This document shows, piece after piece, positions 1 to 13,000 of a DNA stretch of 64,000 bases. The notes under the pieces were generated by a model. The model did not search any database. It was not told the origin of the DNA and saw only the letters and a list, made by a program, of their open reading frames with translations. The stretch comes from Desmodesmus armatus (taxonomy: Eukaryota; Chlorophyta; Chlorophyceae; Sphaeropleales; Scenedesmaceae). Location: assembly GCA_007449985.2 (NCBI GenBank), contig VIIQ02000020.1:248001-312000 (forward strand), in the 5' to 3' direction. A program made the position numbers and the translations under genes. The first letter of the stretch is position 1; each line of letters opens with the position of its first letter.

Positions 1-33
1 GAAGAAACCCGTGTGAAGTGCACTCCCGCTCAC

Positions 34-1133
34 CTCGCTTTCTGCTGCCGGCGCCTCCTCACTTGCCCCATCTGCCTCTGCTGCTGCCTCTTCCTCAGCA
101 GCAACAAGCTCCTCCCGCTGCTGCTGCAGTTCTGCCAACTGTGCAGCACTGAGGCCATCTGGGCCACACTTCAGCTGCTGCAGGATAGCAGCCAGTTCCT
201 CTTCTTCAGAGACTGGCTGCTGCTGCCTCTGCTGCTGCAATCCGACCTGGCCATGGCTGCTGCCTGCAGCTGCTGGTGGCGGCTCGCCTGCTGCTGCTGC
301 TGCTGCTGCTGCTGGTGGTGGTGACGACTCGGCGGCTGCAGCCGCAGTCGCCGTAGTGCTGCTGGCCTGCAGCTGCTTCTGTGCCTCTTGACGCAGCTCC
401 AGCAGGCCCTGCTGCAACTGCTGCTGCATGTCTGTGACACCCTGAAGGGCCATGCCCAGCATCTCCTTCTCAGTCACAGGCTTGTCCACCCAAATGGCAC
501 CACTGTCCTTGGCCAGCTTGAAGCGCCGCATCTGGTCCCTGGATAATTCACAACACAACAGCAGTGGCAGGAACAGTGGCAAAGCAGCGCACTCCAAAAA
601 TTGCAAGCACAGCATGTGTAAACACCATGGGTTGCACGTAGGGGCATGTACAAAGCCTATGGCCCTTACCCCCCCCCCCTCCTGCATCTGCTTGTGTGCT
701 GTCAATCTTACCTGACTAGTGCTGCCTGTGGTCCCTTCAGCAGCAGGTTGTAGACAGGGTTGTTGGTGTACTTGGTGGGCCTGTCAGGGTCTGTCACCAC
801 CTCCAGGAAGTCCTGCCACACCACGCCTGCCAGGTATGGCAACAGGTCTGCCATGCCCCTTGCTGACACCGGCACTGGCCGCCCAGCGGCATCTGCAGCT
901 GCAATGCTGGCCCTGAAGGCAGCTGCACAGGGCAGCAGCAGGTCGATGATGGGCTGTGGTGTCAGGACCATGAGCGCAGGCCTCCAGTACTGGTCGTAGG
1001 GGTGGGCGTGCGGCCAGTTGCCCATGACCAGCAGGGTCGAAGGCTTGAGGGCTGTCAGGAGGTACACCCTTGTCAACGAGTGCAAGCGCCAACCGCCAAA
1101 GCGGCAGGTGTCCTAGACACACATACACACGCA

Positions 1134-1164
<31 letters not shown>

Positions 1165-3741
1165 ATAGCAGCAGCAGAGTGGCACTTTTGTGTGTGCAGC
1201 TGCATCACCAGGGCGTACAACATTATCCTAGCTGAACGAGCATGCAGTATGCATCATAGCTACATGTGTAACAAGAATGCATGTCATGCCCATGTCTTGC
1301 CCCTCGCCCACTTGATCCCTCCAGTACCCACCTCCTCAGGCACGCCTGCCTCGTCTGCTTTACGCACAGTGTGGTACCGGGGGGCATGTGTCACCTTCTT
1401 GATGCGTATGTCCAGGGCCATGTAGATCTTTGCGAACCGTGCCCTGTGCCCGCCGTACGACAGGCTGCTGCTGAAATCCTTCCTGCCGGGCCAGATCTTC
1501 ACAGTCAGGAAATCCCGGCTGCAGGGGTCAGGGAACACCTCACCACCCAGTGTGAAGCGGGTCACAAAGTAGCGGCCGAGGGCAGACTGCACATCTAGCA
1601 GCGGCTCCTTGTGCCTCAGGCAGCCCTTGGTGGCCAGCTTGCCACCTTGGTTCTTGCCAAAGGTCTGCAGGATGCCGATCACCCAGCAGTGTGCAGGCCC
1701 TGAAGACATGCAAGCAATAACAGCAGCAACATGTGTCAGAACCTGTGCCACAGGCTTGCAATCAACAGCGTGGCTGCAGCTAAGCAAAGCAAATCCCTTC
1801 TGATGAAAATACGTAATGAAGTTGGCATGCAGTATCTCACCTATGCAGGTGCGCAGCAAGGGTGGTGTGAGCTCACACAGCCGCCGCTCTCGCACGTCAT
1901 CTCCCCTGCCTGCTGTGAAAGACATGGCTAGCAGCATGCTCAGGTCCCTGGCGTCTATGGCCTTGGGAGAGGCCAGCGAGTGGTCAGCAATCTTCACAAG
2001 GTCGTCCCTGCGAATCACAGCACGACAACAAGGGCGTGCACAGGGAAACAGCATAGGTCAGTGGGAGGCATGGGTAGATCTGCCACAGCATCTGCACAGC
2101 TGCTTTGGTGCATGCTTTGCGGTGACAACACCACATTGCTGTTGACTGCACAGCTCCAGCATGCACCTCTCCTGCCCTTGAGCACATCTTAATTGGGATG
2201 TGGGAAGTGGCTGGCATGAGCGCTTGGAGCTTCATAGCTACAGGTTTGTATGTATGCATGCATGTAGGCATGTATGCAGGTGATGTAACCGTAAGCGCAT
2301 CACTCACGTGCTGAAGGTGGATGCCAGGGTATTGTCCTGCGGGTCGAGGTGTTGCGGATCAATCTGCCCTGCCTGAAGCTTGCTGCGCGCCTGGCACTGC
2401 TTGTACACCTCAGCATACACTTCATATGCCAGCAGGCCGCGCTTGGGCATGATGCTGCCACTGCTGCCGCCCTTTGCACGCAGTTGCAGGCCACGGCCCC
2501 TGAACACCGCCTGCAGCATGCTGTGGACCCTCTTGAACATGGCAGTACCTTTGAAGTCTGCTGCCTCCTTGCCCTGCCACATCACAACACAACAACAAAC
2601 ATAAGTGTGTCAGTTGCAGCTGACAAGTGTCCAGGCGCTGCCTTGGCCTGTTGAGTGTACCCCATGCCGCTGTCACACCGGCAGTGCAGGTAAAGAGTTT
2701 AAGCCCAACACACACCACTTGACTTCCTCACCTTCAGGCCTGGGTGCCCCTCCAGTATGTACCAGGTCAGGAACCTGGCGGCCAGGTCAGGCCCATCTGA
2801 GCCGGACAGGGTTTCGTCAAAGGGGTTCTTGCGTCGCACGGGGGGCTGTCCAGCAGTCATCTGGAACTCGCAGAACGCCTGGAACACATACAGAGGCACC
2901 AAGCGCAAAGTCACTAAGGCGTGCAGCTAATGGCAAGATACATTGATGCAAGACATGCACATGCTTGTGACATGCACTATAGCCAACGGTCGCAAGTGTG
3001 GGGAGTGGGTGTGCTGTTCTACTCAGCCGCTGCCATTCTACTCAGCCGCTGCCATGCTGTGGGTGCCTGAGTTTGCGTGCACTCACCACAAGGTGCACGC
3101 GGAGGCCCTCATACTGGCCTGCAGTGTTGTTGTTCCCGGCCAGCCGTCGCTTCTCCACCAGCTGCTTCACCTCTGCTGGTGTGTATCTGCAGCAGTGCCA
3201 AGCATCAGGTGTGTTTTGGGTGTGCGTGCTGGCTGGAGGAACAAACACAAACGGAAGTTGTGAAATAGAATCAGCAACACTGCCTCAACACTTGTAAAGC
3301 AGCAACACCATCACTGCCTGTCCCACTTTGCCAACACCACTAACAGACATGGAACCAACAGACATGGCACAGGCTGGCTGTCTGGCTGGCTCATTACCTT
3401 GCTGAGGCTTTTGGCTCCCTGCGTTGCTGGTGTGCATCTGCCTCCTGGTCTGACTCCTCCTGGCTGTCCTCCGACTCGTCGTAAAGGCCACCCAGGATGT
3501 CGTCAGCAAGCTCACTGTCTGCTGCTGTTGGGTCCCACTCGCCGTCCTCCAGGTCTTCCAGCAGCTCTGGGTCGCTGTCATCATCAAACTGCTGTGCTGC
3601 AGCTGCTTTTGGGGCCCTCTTGCGCTTTTGAGGAACGTGTGCATCGTGCTTGGCATCCTGCTCCTGCACCTGTGCTGCTGATGGCTTTGCAGTGCCTGCT
3701 TTGCTTGCAGGAGCTTGTTTGCCTTTGCTGCCCCGACCCAT
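34..3741 (-). CDS. Tyrosine-recombinase-fold (Crypton/Ndc10-like) protein, 3' end outside window
   Basis: Exons read 3741-3398, 3186-3087, 2878-2732, 2573-2308, 2007-1841, 1699-1332, 1112-712 and 538-34. All phases agree, giving 766 codons, and a GTGAGC donor after base 34 shows the gene continues off the left edge. The start ATG opens a Lys-rich then Asp/Glu-rich tail typical of nuclear proteins. Exons 2-4 look like the helical core-binding domain. Exons 5-7 carry the recombinase signature: an Arg in TAGRGDDVRE, a HAPR (HxxR) motif followed by KADEAGV, GGW as the third position, and a Tyr in RVYLL. The last visible exon is a Gln/Ala-rich coiled-coil-like tail. The family includes Crypton transposases and the kinetochore protein Ndc10. 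Eight introns and no visible terminal repeats suggest a host gene rather than an active element, which is inference. Catalytic activity is not shown. Confidence 0.72.
1137..1178. repeat. CAG/AGC microsatellite in intron
   Basis: Interrupted AGC/CAG triplets lie in the intron between the sixth and seventh exons of the recombinase-like gene, just upstream of the seventh exon on the minus strand. It is one of many CTG/CAG tracts in the window. Confidence 0.85.
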
Positions 3742-5882
3742 GACAATCTTAAGGGTCTACATTAGCACGTAGAAGCGGGTAACCGAGCTGATATCGTCTC
3801 CACAGATTGAACGTGCTGTTGTGATGGAGGTTATGATGGGACTCTAGGTGCCAGTTCACAACGATACGCGACGATACAGTGCACAAAGGAAAGCCTCAAC
3901 ATAGAAGGATAACATACGCAGCGCTGCAGCGTTCTCGTTACCCTCACAGGCATGTAACCTGCAAGTAACCGTTTTTGAAATTGTGCGGACTTTGACTAGG
4001 TCCGCATGGGTCCGCCAGCCCATTGACCAAGGTCCGCACTTCGCACTATAAGTACTAGTTAGTGACACTCTGAGTTTGAGCCAAACTGCGTTGCTGCAGG
4101 CCGACAGGCTGACTGGACATCAGAACATGAGGGAACACGGTCCGTTCAGCAGCGCAGCGCTAACAACAACACACTGCGCAAACAGCCAAAACACGCGCCT
4201 GCAAAGCATGCTGCGATCAAGAGGAATCATGTACACTGACAGCAAAGTATGACAGCAGCAAATCACAGCTCACAGCCGCATGTTTACAGTGGCAGTACCA
4301 CTGTAGGTGTACTGCATTGTACAACCAATGCTGTACTGCCAGCGAGCACAGAACAACAGTTGGTGATCTTACAGATCACTGCAAGATGCATGCAACACAT
4401 CTGAAATGTGACTTGGTTGCAGGGGACTCCGTCTGTAGGTCAGGCTGTTAGGTAAACAAACACACACAAACACAACAGGGCCTGCGCTGTTGATGTCTGG
4501 GACCTCCCAAGACCCTCTTCAACAAGGTGCGTGCCATCCTGCATTGTCACAACACACCACTTGCTGTCCTGCTGAATCGAAACTGGTAGGATGCAACTCA
4601 TGCGTTGACACACAGGACAGGGGCCTGCGTCATGTGTGTGAACGCTGCACCTCCAAACCTGCACCTCCAACCCCTGCATGCATGCAACCTGCGGTCCCAG
4701 CAAACAGTTGTGATGGCTCACCTAAGGCTTCTTCACCTAAGGCTTTTTTCACAGACTGTGCTTCAAGAGAGCAGCAAGGAACAGACCTCAAGCTTGCACT
4801 CGGCACCCTGTGCCACAGGCTTGGCTCAGCAGGTTTGCTGCAATAGCAAGTGTGAGAGATAAAAAAAAGTGACAACAATCCAACATGCTGTCCATGGCAA
4901 CAATGAGGATGATGCCATGACAACAGGCCAATCACTGATCGGACATGGCAGCTCAGTAGCCCCTCCCTGGCCGACGTTACCTATAGGTGCAGTTTGCCCC
5001 TGCACAGCCTGTAATGGCGGCCGGTAATAAGAGGCGCCACGCCTGTCGGCAACACATACAGGCCTGATATGAAGTCAACCACAACGTGTTTACTGTCCAG
5101 CGACACTGCAGGTGCCATGGTCATGGCCCACCAAGTCATGTAGCAGCACTTGGCCGTGCCGGTCACATGCTTGCTGGCACAAGCGAGCAGCAGCTCATGT
5201 CACAGTCGACGCAGCATGCCGTGCGTAATGCACATAAGCTACATGGCCAAAGATGCGAACAACAAATACTACACCACGCTGACTGCGAGTGGTTGCCAAA
5301 AGCTGCGGCCGTCCACAAGGATCAGAATACTTTGCAGTGCCCTTTGCAAAGCCTTGCTGAACGAGCACGGCAGGTCCACCCACACCCACAGCTGTGACAA
5401 TGCTCAGTCGACACAGCATGTCGAACGTAAATCACGTAATCGACGGCATCGCCTAAGCTGCGAACAACAACAAATACACTCCACACTGACTGTGATGGGT
5501 TGCCAAGATTGCGGTCGCTCACAAGGATCCAGAAGACTTTTCAATGCCCTGTGCAAGGCATAAAGCCTTGCTGGGCGAGCACGGCAGGTACACCGACACC
5601 CACAGCTTTGACAATGCTCCACACGAAAATCATCAAACCGATAAGCATGCTCAATAGGGTGGGTCTACATGCCCGCTCCCTGCTGCGGGCCGCAGATGCA
5701 AATGTACAGCCGACACTATGCGGCCCTCAGTCCATAGAGATCGCGGTCACGCTTGCGTAGCGACACTCTTGCAGTGCGCCGATGCGAAGGCACCCGGCAC
5801 TTGGGGCGCCATGCGCCAACAAACCCCCACGCTTTTTGCAGTAAACGTTTCGCATTGCAACCGGCAAGCAACTGAATTCGTA
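3742..5882. other. Intergenic region between recombinase-like and glycosidase/PC-esterase genes
   Basis: About 2.1 kb with no recognisable coding exon. It should hold the promoter of the minus-strand recombinase-like gene (start at 3741) and the 3' flank of the minus-strand gene ending at 5883. No TATA box or other motif could be assigned with confidence. The only structure seen is the roughly 202-bp tandem duplication at 5203-5615. Confidence 0.6.
5203..5615. repeat. Imperfect tandem duplication, unit about 202 bp
   Basis: Two diverged head-to-tail copies start at the related words CAGTCGACGCAGCATG (5203) and CAGTCGACACAGCATG (5405). Each runs through a GTTGCCAA...CACAAGGATC core to a GAGCACGGCAGGT segment. 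The copies differ by many substitutions and small indels, so the duplication is not recent. Confidence 0.75.
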
Positions 5883-6857
5883 TCACGCCCCAGGCTCGCC
5901 GTCTTCCCGCACCACCTCGGTGCCCCAGAGGCAGCGCCTATCGGGGATTTCTCCTTCGAGCGGCTTCGTGTTGACAGCGATCGCCACCATAAGCTTCGCC
6001 ATCCAGTTCTGGGGCGCCCCTGGGTTGCAGTAGTGTATGCAGTCGGGCGCGTCTGGCGAGTTGCGATGGCCCCTGCACGCAGCAGCAACAGCAAGGCGGC
6101 AATTCTTGAGCGAACTCGTTCGACTAGAGCAAGGGTCATGAAGTAAGAAGGACTGTGCTTGCAGGCCATCTCAAAGCGCGCAGCAGTGCACAAATGTCAT
6201 CTCACGGCAACCTGACACAACAAGCGGTCCGCCCCACTCATGCGCCGACAATCGCCACCCACTGCACTCCACACCAGCCAGTACTACTGTAACAGCGCAG
6301 AAGCTTACCAGTACGCAGGCACTGTCGCGTTGTATATCGGCACCCAGGCCATGCCAAACCTGTCCCGCAGCACCGCCCGGGCGATCTGGTTCCGCCACAG
6401 CCCCGAAAGCACAGCCTCTGGTGCAAGCTCTGGTGGCAGGGTCACACTTCCAAAGCCGGGAGCGAGGATAGGCCTGGGGGCTGGGGGCCTCGGCCCTGCC
6501 TCAGGTGTTCCTGCTGGTACTGCTGCTGGTGCTGCTGCTGGTACTGCTGGGGCCCCTGCACGGGAAGACGTTGGTGACGCGGGTGACTGTGACGCGTTGC
6601 CAGGTGCAGCATTGGCGGCTGCCCCTGCTGGAGCCAGGGACTGCGCGCTGCTGGCAGCATTGCTGTTGCTGCTGCTGTTGCTGCTGTTGCTGCTGTTGGA
6701 GGTGACAGCCGCCCCTGAGGAGGACGGCAGGACTGCAGCAGCGGTGCCGGAGGCTGCAGGGCCAGTTGTGCTGTTGGCAGCAAACATTGGCTGCAGCCTG
6801 GGGAAGCCTGAAGGTGACGCGCCAAGAGAGCCAGGAGCTGCTTGGACACTGGGACCA

Positions 6858-6888
<31 letters not shown>

Positions 6889-7027
6889 ACTGCTGGGGTG
6901 GACTTGGCGCAGTCCGGTCCTGTTGCTGTTGCAGCGGCGGCGGCGGCGGCTGGGTCAAGCTGTTTGCAGCAGGCACGGGCTGGAGTGCTGGAAAGACCGG
7001 GCTGTCCTCCAAAGGGCCCCCAGCTGG

Positions 7028-7079
<52 letters not shown>

Positions 7080-10000
7080 ACAGTGCTGGATTGAGCAGCA
7101 GGGTTCTGCTGCTGCTGCTGCTGCTGCTGTTCCAGCAGTATGCGCCTGCCAGCGGCTGGCAGCAGTCTCTGTATCTGCTGCTGCATCCATTTGGATGGCA
7201 GAAGGGCTGACATCCCGCTCCTCGTCCTCCAGCTGCTGCTACTGCTGCTGCTGGTGGTGGTAGTACTGTCACCACTGGTCACCTGCAAGCCAGCCAGCCT
7301 GCGTCTATGCCGGCGGCCGCTGCTGCTGCTGCTGCTGCCGCCGTCTGTCTGGTAGGTTGGCATCACTCCGAGTCCTGACAGCGCCTGCGCTCCTGGGGTG
7401 GATGCTGCTGCTGAGTCTGTTTGCGACACCTTACGCAGCTCACTTGTCCTTGCATCAAACACAACGCTCTCAGTCGGCCTGCAACAGGAGCAGCACCAGC
7501 ACTTTGATCAGACACTGCTTTGTGGCTAGGTGCAGGCATGTTGCAAATCCCTTAGTTGAAACAAGCACTGGTGCGCTCGAGCACAGCCCAGCATAGTACA
7601 GTACACTGCAGTGCAGGACTATCGGTACTATGCCACACCACACATTACACCACACCGCCACACATCAAATGCCTGGGCAGCAGGACACATCACTCACTTG
7701 CACATCTCCATGCCTCCCCCTGCCTCTTGTACAGTGAGTGGGCCGTCTTGGTCACCCGGGGGATCAGGCCAGTGAAGCTTCACCGTTTCAACGAAGAACC
7801 AGTTTGGAAAGACCGACCGGGCGGCCTGGTAGACCTGACCCACCGACTGTATGTTGTTGTAGTAACGCGTCTGTATGGGCGGGGAAGGAAAGTTTGTGGT
7901 ACGGAGCAGCACAAAAACGTACAGTACAGTACAGATGATTCAGCTGCATTGTGGCAAGCGCACATGGTAGGGACATGTGTTCAACCCACAAGGAGCAACC
8001 CTGGGGAAGCAACTCGCAACAGTATCACTGCAACTGTAGGTTGCTGAAATAGCGCCGCTGTTGAAAGGGCACAGGAAAGGGATGGGAGAGACACGAGTGC
8101 ACAAGAGCAGTTTGATCAATCTGACCTGGAACCACCCCAGTGATGTGAATTCGTTGTCCGCATGGCAAGGCAGGCTGCAAGGTCCTTTGCTTGACAGGCG
8201 CCGGCGCTTTGCGCAGGTTAAGAAGCCCTAGGGTTGTGAGCCTAGCACCTATCGGGACTCTCGAGCCTAGCAACCCGAGGGTTTTGAGGTCAGCAGGGCT
8301 CACCGGGTTCTTGGGGTCGTACCACAGCCCAAAGTTGAGCACAAACATGTCATCAGGGGCTGCCAGCTGCTGCAGGACCGGCCAGACAGGGACCGTCCAG
8401 CGCGTCTCATTTTGTGAGGGCCTCTCGGCAAAGGTGTCTGCCCACAGAACCTGAGGACGAGGGCCAGAAGTGGCAGCGGCAGCGGCAGCGGTGCAGAGCA
8501 GGAACTTTCAGTCTTTTGACGTTTGGCAGACGATGGCATCAAGCTTAGGAGACATGTAGACACTCACCTTGGTTCCGATTCATGCAGTAACTTTCCTTTT
8601 CAAAACATATAACAAGTGCCTGTTGACTGTCAGTACAGTTTGCTGGTGCACGATCAACCCAAACCACACATACCTTCAACTGGCAGATGCGGGTGCTCTC
8701 TGGCAGGTGGATGCACCTGGCCTCTCCATTGCGTGGCAGCTTGTTGAAGTAGTCAAGGATTGTGGTGTTCCAGGTGGGGGCATACTGCTGAAGATCCCAG
8801 AACTCAAGCATGAAGCACTTCAGTGCCGTGTACAACCCCTTCATTTGGGAGTCCCTGCAGCAAACAACAACAGCTTTGTTTGAGACAACAGCTTTGTTTG
8901 AGGTTACTAAGTCATAAGCAACTGCTGGCAACCAGCATTAAGCGCTGGCGGACAACAACTGCTGGCATGATACACAGCCACACCACGCCCAAACCCCGGC
9001 ACCGTGTGCCCTCCCCCAATGATTACGCGCTCAGCAACACACCCGATAATCCACACCGTGCGTCCGCGTATCAACCGGAACACGTCGCACGGCGTTATCT
9101 CCGCAGGTCCGGGCGGCACCCGCTGCTGCGCCTCAGGTGGCACCTTGATGCCGGTGTTGCCGGGCCAATAGCGCGTGAGGTTTACCGCCAGGTCCTGCGG
9201 CCAGCAAACAGCATTCAGACAAATTGATATCCCTTTGTTTCGGTTCAGACTTGCTTTTGCCCAATGAGCCTTTTGTTGGCTCCCCATACGGGCGATGTTC
9301 TGTGTAACATCCCATTACTGACATCATCATCAGCTGCATGATGGATTCATGCCCAAGCCTGGCAGGCGCCTGCGCTGCCAAGCTGTACTGCGACAGCACA
9401 GTGCACAGCAACCCTCGCTAGGATTGTCATCGAGGTCATCGCAGGCAGCACACACCCAAAACGAGCAAGATTAGACGAGAGTACTCGGCTAATCTGAAGA
9501 GATTTGAGAGAGCACTGAGCTCAAGGGAGGCCAGAGTAGTCAAAGACATAAACCCTTACACTCTCCACCAGACACGATGTTCTTGTGAGCTGGACTGTAC
9601 CAGATCTCCCCCTTTTACAGTCACTTAAGCTCTCATACAGAAACTCTGTCAAAGTTGTCCGAGGTATCATGGTCAGCTGCTGCGTGAGTTGTTGGCAGGC
9701 CTTGATGCAGCTGAGCCGCAAGGTGCGGCGCCTGAATGCACAAACCCCTACCCAGCACTGTGCAGCCGTCGTGGGCCATGCGCTTACCAGATTGCGCTGG
9801 ACGGACGAACGGCCTGTGCTCTCCCGCTGGTTGCAGCTGATCCTGCAGCATGCATGAATGCACAAGGCACACGGTGTATCACAAACTTTGCGCATTTACA
9901 ACAGAACTGCCCACGGGCGCTGTGCCCCTTTGAGCAGGTACTGACCAACAGGGTTCAGCCGCCACAAGGGCGCATGCTCGACAGTGAGCCTCGCAGTAGC

Positions 10001-13000
10001 TTATCAGTCACCACGCCCTGGATGCGTGACATTTGCTGTGTCAGGCAGTGTGTCGAAACCGTACGGCTGTCTGTGCAGGCATGCTATGTCAGCTTGACTT
10101 CAAAACAGCTTGATTTTAAACGGATACAGATCTGTAGAGTGACTTCACACCATACTATTTGTACCAAAGCAGCAACTAGAAAAACTCACGCGTCCCAGAC
10201 AGGCACCTCCGTTCGCCTCCAAAGGCAGAAGTCTGGCCACAGGCCCTTTGCTTGACAGTTGGCGCAGCCAATGCGGTCGATACCGCCATAGGTGTAGGGC
10301 TTCGCCTTGCCCGAGGCCACATCCTGAAAGGCGGCGGCAGCAGCGACGGCAGCGGCGGCACCAACAACAAGAGCAGTCGCGGCAGCAATGGGGGAATAGC
10401 ATAAAGAAGCACTGCAGCTGAAGCAGAGCCACTGGGGCAGAGCTAACCTGGGCCGTCAGCAGCTGGAACCCGTTGCAGCCGCGATGCCTGCATGGTCTGT
10501 CAGCTGTGGCTGCTTCTTCCTTGCTTTGGTGTGTTGACAGCAATCACAAAAACAGGCTGCCTGCCTCCATGCATTACTTTTGAACAAAGGTCATTCAGCT
10601 GGCAGAATGCAAGTGCTTCTCTTTATCAAACAGGACTGTAATGTTGGCAGCCTGCCAGCCCCTATGCAAGAACAGAAGCACCAAGGCATCCCGCGATGCA
10701 AACGGTAGCGACACACTGTGTGACTAGACCTCCCGCGTACAGGTTCATGCCCACTGCACACTGGCATGCGTGTGTGTGTGATTCGTTACAAGAGGCCCGT
10801 CAATTCGGGACTTCAGCTGCCGACCATTGGCAACCGGGCACACCAATCCATTATGCCCCCCAAAGTAACATGGCATGCCACTTACCTCCAGGGTAATGCG
10901 CGGGTAAGTAAATGGGCAGTCCTCCTGCTTCAGTGTCAGCTTGTCAGTCACGTTCGACCACGCCTCACACCTGCCGCCCTTGCCACCAGCACTCCTCACC
11001 GCCTGCCCCGCCTCATCCTGAACCCTGCCTGCACTGCTGAACCCCGCCAGAAACAACGGCTCCGCTCCGCTGCTCGTGCTGTTGGCAGCCGCGCTGGGCC
11101 TTGCCCCTGCTGTTGAGTTTGCTGGCCGGGTCGCATTTCCTGCGGCGGCGGTTCGATTCCCGCCGGCGGAAGAGTTTCCAGGAGGTGGTTTTGGCACCGC
11201 CCTGCCAGGGTTGATCATGGGTGGGGGTATAGGGCAGCTGCCTCTGTCTCCACCCCCTCCTACCAGAAACTGAGGGACCATGGGGGGTGTGGATGCTGTG
11301 CCGGTGCTCCGGCGCCGCCTCCTGGTTGTGCTGGGGTCACGGGGGGTGTTGGTCGGCATGGGCACATAGCTGCCTGCGCGTTGTGCTGCATCAACTGGAG
11401 CCTGGCCTGATGCCTGGAAAGTGATGGTGGGACCGAGGCTGCCAAAGGTGTTGTCTGCAGTGTAGGACGAGGTGCGCAGGCAGACAGGGGAGACAGGTCG
11501 GTCACAGCTACTTCGATGACAGCGTGTCTGTGCTGTTCAAGGGACACCCCAACTGCACATGTTCCAAGGTGTGGTGGGCATACCCACGTGAGCATCACTG
11601 CAGTCCATGCCTTTTCCACAAAGGCAAAGGACGCGGTTGAAGAAGGAATGGCTTGATCAGCAAACATGCTGCAACGCACCTGCAATAACGCGTGCCTGCC
11701 TGCTGTATGCGGTGCTGCCCAACTGCCTCACAACCGGCTCAGGCTTGGTGCCGTTGTTGACTAGCTTCATCAGGGTTTTGACTGCCCACACCCTGTAGGT
11801 GTAGTCGCTGGGCCAGCCGCCGTAGCAAGACCAGAAGCGCTGCAGGAAGATGTCACTGGCAGCAAAATAGTCCTGCAACAAGTGGGCGAGCGGGGGGGGG
11901 GGGGGGGGGGAGAGAAGTGATGATGTGCTGAGCACAGTAAGTAAGCTGCATGGAAGCTTGATTGCAGGACAGTTCAAGGTGGGCGACAGGGTATCAGCGC
12001 TGTTACGGCAATGGATGGTGAAGATGGTAGTGGATAGTGAAGCTGGACGACAGTCGCTGGGCCAAAACCATAGCAGGACGACAAGCGCTGCAGCAGGAAG
12101 CTGTCACTGGCAGCAAAGTAGTCCTGCGCGCAGGGGTTGGGGAGCAGATCATGCAGTGGTTTGATCACAAGCATGGTGATGGTGAGAGGGTATGAGCGAA
12201 GCTATGAGCGGGTCTTGGCAGGCCCCACCTGTGACCTCAGAACCCTTACAAGCTCAACAAGTGACACACGGGCGCGGGCGCAGACATGCGGGCACACATG
12301 CATGACCCTTTGCGCAAACATGCATGTGTGTACACTCTCAGTGCTGACACTTGCAACAAAACAACACTTGCACGCACAACGAAACCGGCACACACGGACG
12401 CGCGCGCACATGCACACATCCACCTACGCACACGGATGAACGCACCCTACACACGCACACGCACATGCAAACACAAACACACCCCCACATGGACACAAGA
12501 ACACGCACGCACATGCACACATGCACGTGCCAAGCATCCACTCCTACAGCCCTGCCCCTCACCTTCATGCTGGTCCATATGGGTGCCTCCTGCCTGTTGG
12601 GCAGCACCAGCCAGAACCCCCTGTCACCCGTGCCGTTGGCCAGCCGGTGGTTGCTGAACAGCTGCCAGTACTGGTTGAACTGCAGCAGCAGCAGCAGCAG
12701 CAACAGGTAGAACGTCAACAGCAATGGCGGCAGCAGCAGCAGCGGCAGGAACAAGCGCAGCCAGCACTAAGTACACTGTCCACTGGCGCAAAGCCAACAG
12801 CGCGTTGCCACGTCAGTGCATGCAAGTCCTGCAGCAGGGAGAGCTCGATGGACAGTGAGTGCCATAGTTGAGGTTGTTCACCTGACTGCCCCAAGCAATG
12901 GACACAGCAGCAGCATACAAGCCCTTCTCCCTGCTCTGTTCCAGGTCCCACCCTGGCCGGCCTTGTGAATCATACATGGGGTACGCCCTACAGCAGCAGC

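Noticed and set aside
6240..7355. Long plus-strand open frames rich in Leu, Cys or Ala
   Set aside because: They are reverse readings of CTG/CAG arrays within a minus-strand exon whose phase and catalytic motifs are consistent.
10745..11365. Separate minus-strand gene starting at the Met near 11365
   Set aside because: The open frame extends upstream of that Met to a CAG acceptor and joins the preceding exon in phase, so the Met is internal.
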